From contig DMMZ01000001.1 of the NCBI GenBank assembly GCA_003452915.1, positions 11,432 to 67,720 on the forward strand: DNA of 56,289 nucleotides. The letters are read 5' to 3'. This document shows positions 52,051 through 56,289 of the stretch, piece after piece (within the stretch, counting starts at the first letter, position 1; the number at the start of each line of letters is the position of its first letter). The position numbers were made by a program, and so were the translations under genes. Source of the DNA: Clostridiales bacterium (lineage in GTDB: Bacteria > Bacillota > Clostridia > Oscillospirales > CAG-382). The notes under the pieces were generated by a model. That model saw nothing but the letters and a program-made list of their open reading frames with translations. It was not told the origin of the DNA and ran no database searches.

Positions 52051-54203
52051 TTAATTTATAATTTTCTTCTTTTTTCTTTTAAATACTACTACAGTTATTA
52101 TTGTAGATACTGCCATTATACCCGCAATAATACTTCCGATAATACCTTTATTAGTTTTGTTCTCAGGTTCGCTACTTAAAGAATTTTCAGAATTAATTGT
52201 ATCGGAAACATTTTCATTTTTTATAACATTGATATTTACTGTCAACGGTTCAGACTTGCAATAAGTGTTGCTTGCAACAACAGTAAAGCTATCACTGCCT
52301 TCATAACCTTCATTTGGTTTATAGACGAATCTTTGGTCTATTAATTCAACAGAACCGTACTGAGGTGTTACGGTAACCTCAAGATTAACCGCACCGATTG
52401 CTGCAGCATACGAACCGGAATCCTTTCTTATTGTGCCTTTAACATAATTATTTACAACCGTTTCATAATCTTCTGATGAAAGGGTTACCATATGTGGAAC
52501 ATAAGTACTTTTAACGAAAGCGTACGTATCATCGTAAATAGCACGGAGCTTATTTACCTTCGATACCGCGCAGTTATAGTAAGTACCGGGTCCGGAATTC
52601 TGGTAGTATGAATGCGCCGCATCGTTTATATAACCTAAAGCATAACCTGCATCAAGATATGTGTAATAGCAACGTATTGCTTCATCTTGTGCGGGGGAAG
52701 TTCCACTACTATTTAATGCATTCCAATGAATTTCTATTTCAACACCAAGACCGTATTTTTTGATAACTTCGTTAACTTCTTCAAACATTTTTTCATCAGC
52801 ATAAAGTATTCTCTTACCGTCTTTTTCGCATGTAAGAAAGTTATAATTCGGCTGCATCATCGCACAGTCAAAACCAAGTTCACTGGCACTATCAAATCCG
52901 TTTCCAAGCAGCGACGGAATCCAATAAAAATACACATTTCTTTCGTGACAAAGCTCGGATACAGCATGTACAAAATCCTTTTCCGCAGGTAGGTTGGAAG
53001 CATCTAAGGATTCCTGTACCCAGTAAAATCCGCCGGGAATAACATTTTTATATCCCATTACGGAAAATCTGCTGATAAATTCATCCATGAACCACTTGAT
53101 GATTGCCATCTGCTCTTCGGTATTGCGGCAATACTCAACTTTTCCGTCACCATTGATATCACCAAAAGGAGTGCTTGATATGTTCGGGAAAGGTACACCG
53201 GTGAATATCTTCATTTTACAGTCGGTTTTTCCGGTTGCATTCATCACCTGATTCAAAGCTACTTCCAAAGCACTTACATTGTATGTTTTATCAAACATAT
53301 TATTAATGTAATAAAGCCAATCGCTCATTAATGAAACAGCAGTTTTGGATTTTTCTATTTTATTTCCGGAAGGACCATTTTGTTGAAACGGACAGAAAAG
53401 AACAGAGTCAAACATTGTGTCGGTGATCATACCGTCTTTGTTTACATAACCTGCGTAATAAATCATCTGATCAACAGTATTTTGAACATAGCTTATATTA
53501 TAAGTGCCCGGATAACCGCAATAGAGAAGAGCCATTTCCTGTGCTCCTTCAACTCCGGCAGAAAAAGCGTTTACATACTCTATATCGGCATCTTTAACAA
53601 AAGCAGCTTCCGTACCGTTTATATCCTCGCCGTATATTTCTATTTCGTCAACATAACAATTTACATAAACCATATATTCGATTTTTACGTATTTTGCTTT
53701 ATAACGAGTTTGATTCTTCATTTCGCTGGTTACAATACGAGATTGATCACTGGAAAGCTCATCCGAGTTATCGTATGTGTAACATGACATCCATTCTGTT
53801 CCGTTTTCGGAAACAGATAGTTTTATTTTGTCAGAAAGGTACACACCTGCAGAATTGCTTTGTAACATAGAAATTGAAAATCCGGTTACCGCTTTTTCGC
53901 ATGGCAGTTCAAAAGTAACAATTCTTGAATAACCTCGATAGGCTCTGTGCCAGGTAACGTCGCTAAAAGAAACAGTTGACGCCTTGACGCCGTCGGTGAG
54001 CTTTTTATCATCGGCAGCATCTTCATTTTTAGAGTATAATGATCTGAGTGCATAGCTGTACTTTATCGGTACACTTGTTTCGATGGTATAAGAAAGACCA
54101 GAGATAATATTTTGTGTATTCGCCATAACCTTCATTCTCCAATAATAAACGGTATTAAAAAAGCCGCCAACAATAGAATAACCGAAATTCTCTTAACTTT
54201 CAT
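52051..54203 (-). pseudogene. DUF4855 surface protein, signal peptide separated by a frameshift
   Basis: The 694-residue main frame (52051-54135) has a discoidin-like N-terminal domain (about 70-170), a DUF4855 domain (about 195-535; FTGVPFPN, a Ca-loop-like DINGDGKVE, GFYWVQESLD), a cadherin-like C-terminal repeat and a final membrane helix with basic tail. It lacks an export signal. Immediately upstream, in another frame, ATG 54203 (GAAAGG site) encodes 23 residues of a good signal peptide (MKVKRISVILLLAAFLIPF) ending at TGA 54132-54134. One base change in length between about 54136 and 54150 would join them. Probably a glycan-binding or glycosidase-like cell-surface protein. Either a disrupted gene or a sequence error. 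Confidence 0.75.
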
Positions 54204-54350
54204 AGAAAAACCTTTCGCATTTTTATATTAGGTAGCTCTACGTTTATAGTACAACACGAAGTATAAATATACAATAACTTATTTATAAAATACATAAAAT
54301 CATACTAAAAAATATGTATTTTCACACATAATTAATAAAAAAATAAAAAA

Positions 54351-54381
54351 GCGGTCTGACTTTTTTAAGAAATCAGACCGC
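54351..54381 (-). terminator. feoB terminator
   Basis: A perfect 9-bp stem GCGGTCTGA/TCAGACCGC (54351-54381) with T-rich sequence on the minus-strand 3' side (TTTTTTATTTTTTT), just after the feoB stop. Confidence 0.88.
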
Positions 54382-54392
54382 CAATATATTAA

Positions 54393-56288
54393 TTATACAA
54401 ACAACCTTGCAATACTAGTAAATATGATACAGACCAATATTCCGAATACAGTAGGTACAATAAAAGAAACTGCTGTCCATTTTATGCTTTGTGTTTCTTT
54501 TTTTATCGTAAGGCAGGTAGTGGCACAAGGCCAGTGCAGCAGCGAGAATAACATCATACTAATTGCTGTAACCCATGTCCAGCCGTTTGCAACCAACAAG
54601 TTTTTTAAATCGGAAAGTGTCTCTAATTCGGTTATTTTACCACTTGAGATATACGCCATGATTATAATAGGAACAACAATTTCATTTGCAGGCAAACCAA
54701 GGATAAAAGCGAGAAGTATTACACCATCCAGTCCCAAAAGTTGTGCGAAGGGATCCAGAAAATCAGAACAATGAGCGAGAAGAGTAATGTCATTTATTGT
54801 TATGTTCGCCATCAACCAGATAATAATCCCTGCTGGTGCGGCAGTACAAACAGCTCTTCCCAATACAAAAAGTGTTCTATCAAATATTGAACGAACAATG
54901 ACTTTTCCAATCTGAGGTTTTCGAAATGGAGGTAATTCCAAAGTAAATGATGACGGAACACCTTTTAAAATAGTTTTTGACAGTATTTTTGACACCGCAA
55001 AGGTCATCAATATACCGAATATTATTACTACTGTAAGTAATATTGCAGAAAATACTGATTTAAAAGCACCAGAAACAGTTCCTACAAAAAACATAGAAAG
55101 AACAGCTATCAGAGTAGGGAAACGTCCGTTACATGGAACAAAGTTGTTTGTTATTATTGCAATAAGCCGCTCACGAGGTGAATCAATTATCCTACATCCG
55201 ATTACACCGACAGCATTACAACCAAAACCCATACACATTGTTAGAGCTTGCTTTCCGCAAGCACAGCATTTTTTGAAATACTTATCCAGATTAAAGGCGA
55301 TTCTAGGTAAATAACCCAAATCCTCCAAAAGAGTAAAAAGTGGAAAGAAAATAGCCATAGGTGGCAACATTACCGATATAACCCAGGCGAGTACACGATA
55401 AACTCCATCAACCAGAATACCTATAAACCAAGCCGGTGCATCTATGTATTGCAATGCAGCAGTCAGTTTGCCTTCCATCCAGAAAAACCACTCTGACAAC
55501 AACCTGGATGGATAATTTGCTCCACTTATTGTTATCCAGAAAACAAGAGCAAAAAGGCAAATCATAATTGGTATACCTGTTAACTTACTTGTTAAAATCT
55601 TATCGATTTTTCTGTCTCTTGTTATATAGGTTTCTTTGTTATATTTTACAGTGTCTTTGCAGATATCCTCTGCTCTTTTTACAATACAGGATACAATTAT
55701 GTCCCGCAGGCTTTTTACATCTATGCCGTTCTCCACCAAATGATTTCTTGCTTCTTTAAGCTTATTATTTATTTCTTCATCTGATAAAAGATCAAAACCA
55801 AGAAATTTATCAAGCGAATTAATCAATGTTTCGTCATAATCCAGCAATTTAAGACATAACCAGCGTGTGTTTATTTGTTTATTAACCTTTTGATTTATTA
55901 ATGGTTCAATTATATCAATCGCTTTTTCTATCGGTTCAAGGTATTTTACAATTGGTTTTTTTATATAAGGTTCCGATAAAATATTTTCTACTTCCAACAT
56001 CAATTTTTGCAAATCCTTTTTTCTCCTTGCAACAGTATCTACTACGCTTACGCCGAGTTTTTGAGCTAAAGCATCCAAGTCTATAACAATGTTTTTTTTC
56101 TTTGCTTCATCAAGAAGATTTACGCAAACAATAACATTAGTAGTTATTTCGATTATTTGCAAAACCAAATTTATGTTTCTCTCCAGACAGGTAGCGTCAC
56201 ATACAACAATAACTGCATCGTGATTACCAAAACAGATAAAATCTCTGGCAACCTCTTCTTCCGCCGAATGTGCCATAAGTGAATATGT
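54393..56288 (-). CDS. feoB: ferrous iron transporter FeoB, N-terminus beyond window
   Basis: 631 residues are in the window; the frame runs off the right end inside the G-domain, at the TYSLMAHSAEEEVARDF sequence that follows the DxPG motif. The remaining G-domain (NLLDEA as the guanine motif) is followed by a helical GDI-like region and the membrane domain with the Cys-rich core CACGKQALTMCMGFGCNAVGV and PCNGRFPTLIAV. It imports Fe2+ in anaerobes. FeoA, normally upstream, would lie outside the window. The codon for the apparent start at 56276 is internal. Confidence 0.95.
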   Translation of the reverse strand, partial: TYSLMAHSAEEEVARDFICFGNHDAVIVVCDATCLERNINLVLQIIEITTNVIVCVNLLDEAKKKNIVIDLDALAQKLGVSVVDTVARRKKDLQKLMLEVENILSEPYIKKPIVKYLEPIEKAIDIIEPLINQKVNKQINTRWLCLKLLDYDETLINSLDKFLGFDLLSDEEINNKLKEARNHLVENGIDVKSLRDIIVSCIVKRAEDICKDTVKYNKETYITRDRKIDKILTSKLTGIPIMICLFALVFWITISGANYPSRLLSEWFFWMEGKLTAALQYIDAPAWFIGILVDGVYRVLAWVISVMLPPMAIFFPLFTLLEDLGYLPRIAFNLDKYFKKCCACGKQALTMCMGFGCNAVGVIGCRIIDSPRERLIAIITNNFVPCNGRFPTLIAVLSMFFVGTVSGAFKSVFSAILLTVVIIFGILMTFAVSKILSKTILKGVPSSFTLELPPFRKPQIGKVIVRSIFDRTLFVLGRAVCTAAPAGIIIWLMANITINDITLLAHCSDFLDPFAQLLGLDGVILLAFILGLPANEIVVPIIIMAYISSGKITELETLSDLKNLLVANGWTWVTAISMMLFSLLHWPCATTCLTIKKETQSIKWTAVSFIVPTVFGILVCIIFTSIARLFV

Positions 56289-56289
56289 A

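Overview
The window looks like chromosomal DNA from a strictly anaerobic, AT-rich, probably spore-forming member of the Clostridia (Oscillospiraceae/Ruminococcaceae-like). Reasons: low GC, strong AAAGG/GGAGG ribosome-binding sites with several TTG starts, a tyrosyl T-box leader, a spore photoproduct lyase homologue, hybrid cluster protein, FeoB, an archaeal-type AspRS and corrinoid methyltransferase proteins. Both ends cut genes: a UvrA-type protein on the left and FeoB on the right. No rRNA, tRNA or CRISPR array was seen.

Layout. 0-3 kb: UvrA-like protein and a GNAT acetyltransferase. 3-9.6 kb: a corrinoid methyl-transfer island with an ASKHA-type corrinoid activator, an MtaA-like methyltransferase fused to a thioredoxin-like domain, a CobW-type GTPase, a DUF2284 metal-binding protein, a second UroD-fold methyltransferase and its cobalamin-binding protein. 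10.7-15.1 kb: a soluble [NiFe] hydrogenase module (maturation protease, HypA-like protein without zinc domain, cytochrome b5-like protein, small and large subunits, methyltransferase). 15.2-17.7 kb: hcp, opposite a frameshifted Crp/Fnr regulator, with an inverted repeat placed like a class II activator site at the hcp promoter. 17.8-21.3 kb: thioesterase, esterase, HxxxDG acyltransferase and a zinc-ribbon membrane protein. 21.7-31 kb: SPL, a two-component system whose kinase has lost its phosphoacceptor histidine, lysA, AraC regulator, T-box/tyrS, DUF1801 and a Suv3-like helicase. 31-42 kb: mixed genes including a tandem Sm-like protein, an AspRS gene interrupted by an amber codon behind an attenuator leader, purA, a transposase remnant, a truncated AraC gene, TetR and a CrtI-like oxidoreductase. 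42-56 kb: ACT-ACT-metallo-beta-lactamase protein, MntP, lipoprotein/GDPD/MFS operon, glycerate kinase, a frameshifted DUF4855 surface protein and FeoB.

The most unusual signal is a family of five structured repeats between 7.6 and 21.6 kb, in both orientations. Each begins with a near-perfect AT-rich palindrome, which in two cases contains the stop codon of the preceding gene. This is followed by GTTTTGTGCC ... GGCACAATTC arms that enclose zero to several extra hairpins. Four copies end in an AAAGG ribosome-binding site 11 or 13 nt before a start codon. They sit in front of the HypA-like, Crp-like, zinc-ribbon membrane and 46-residue genes. They look like a modular mobile or regulatory RNA family and match no riboswitch class I could recognise by eye.

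Several genes show damage (Crp frameshift, AspRS nonsense codon, kinase His-to-Tyr, signal peptide frameshift in the DUF4855 protein, truncated AraC and transposase). Either these are real decay in this strain or some are assembly errors; read-level checks would decide.
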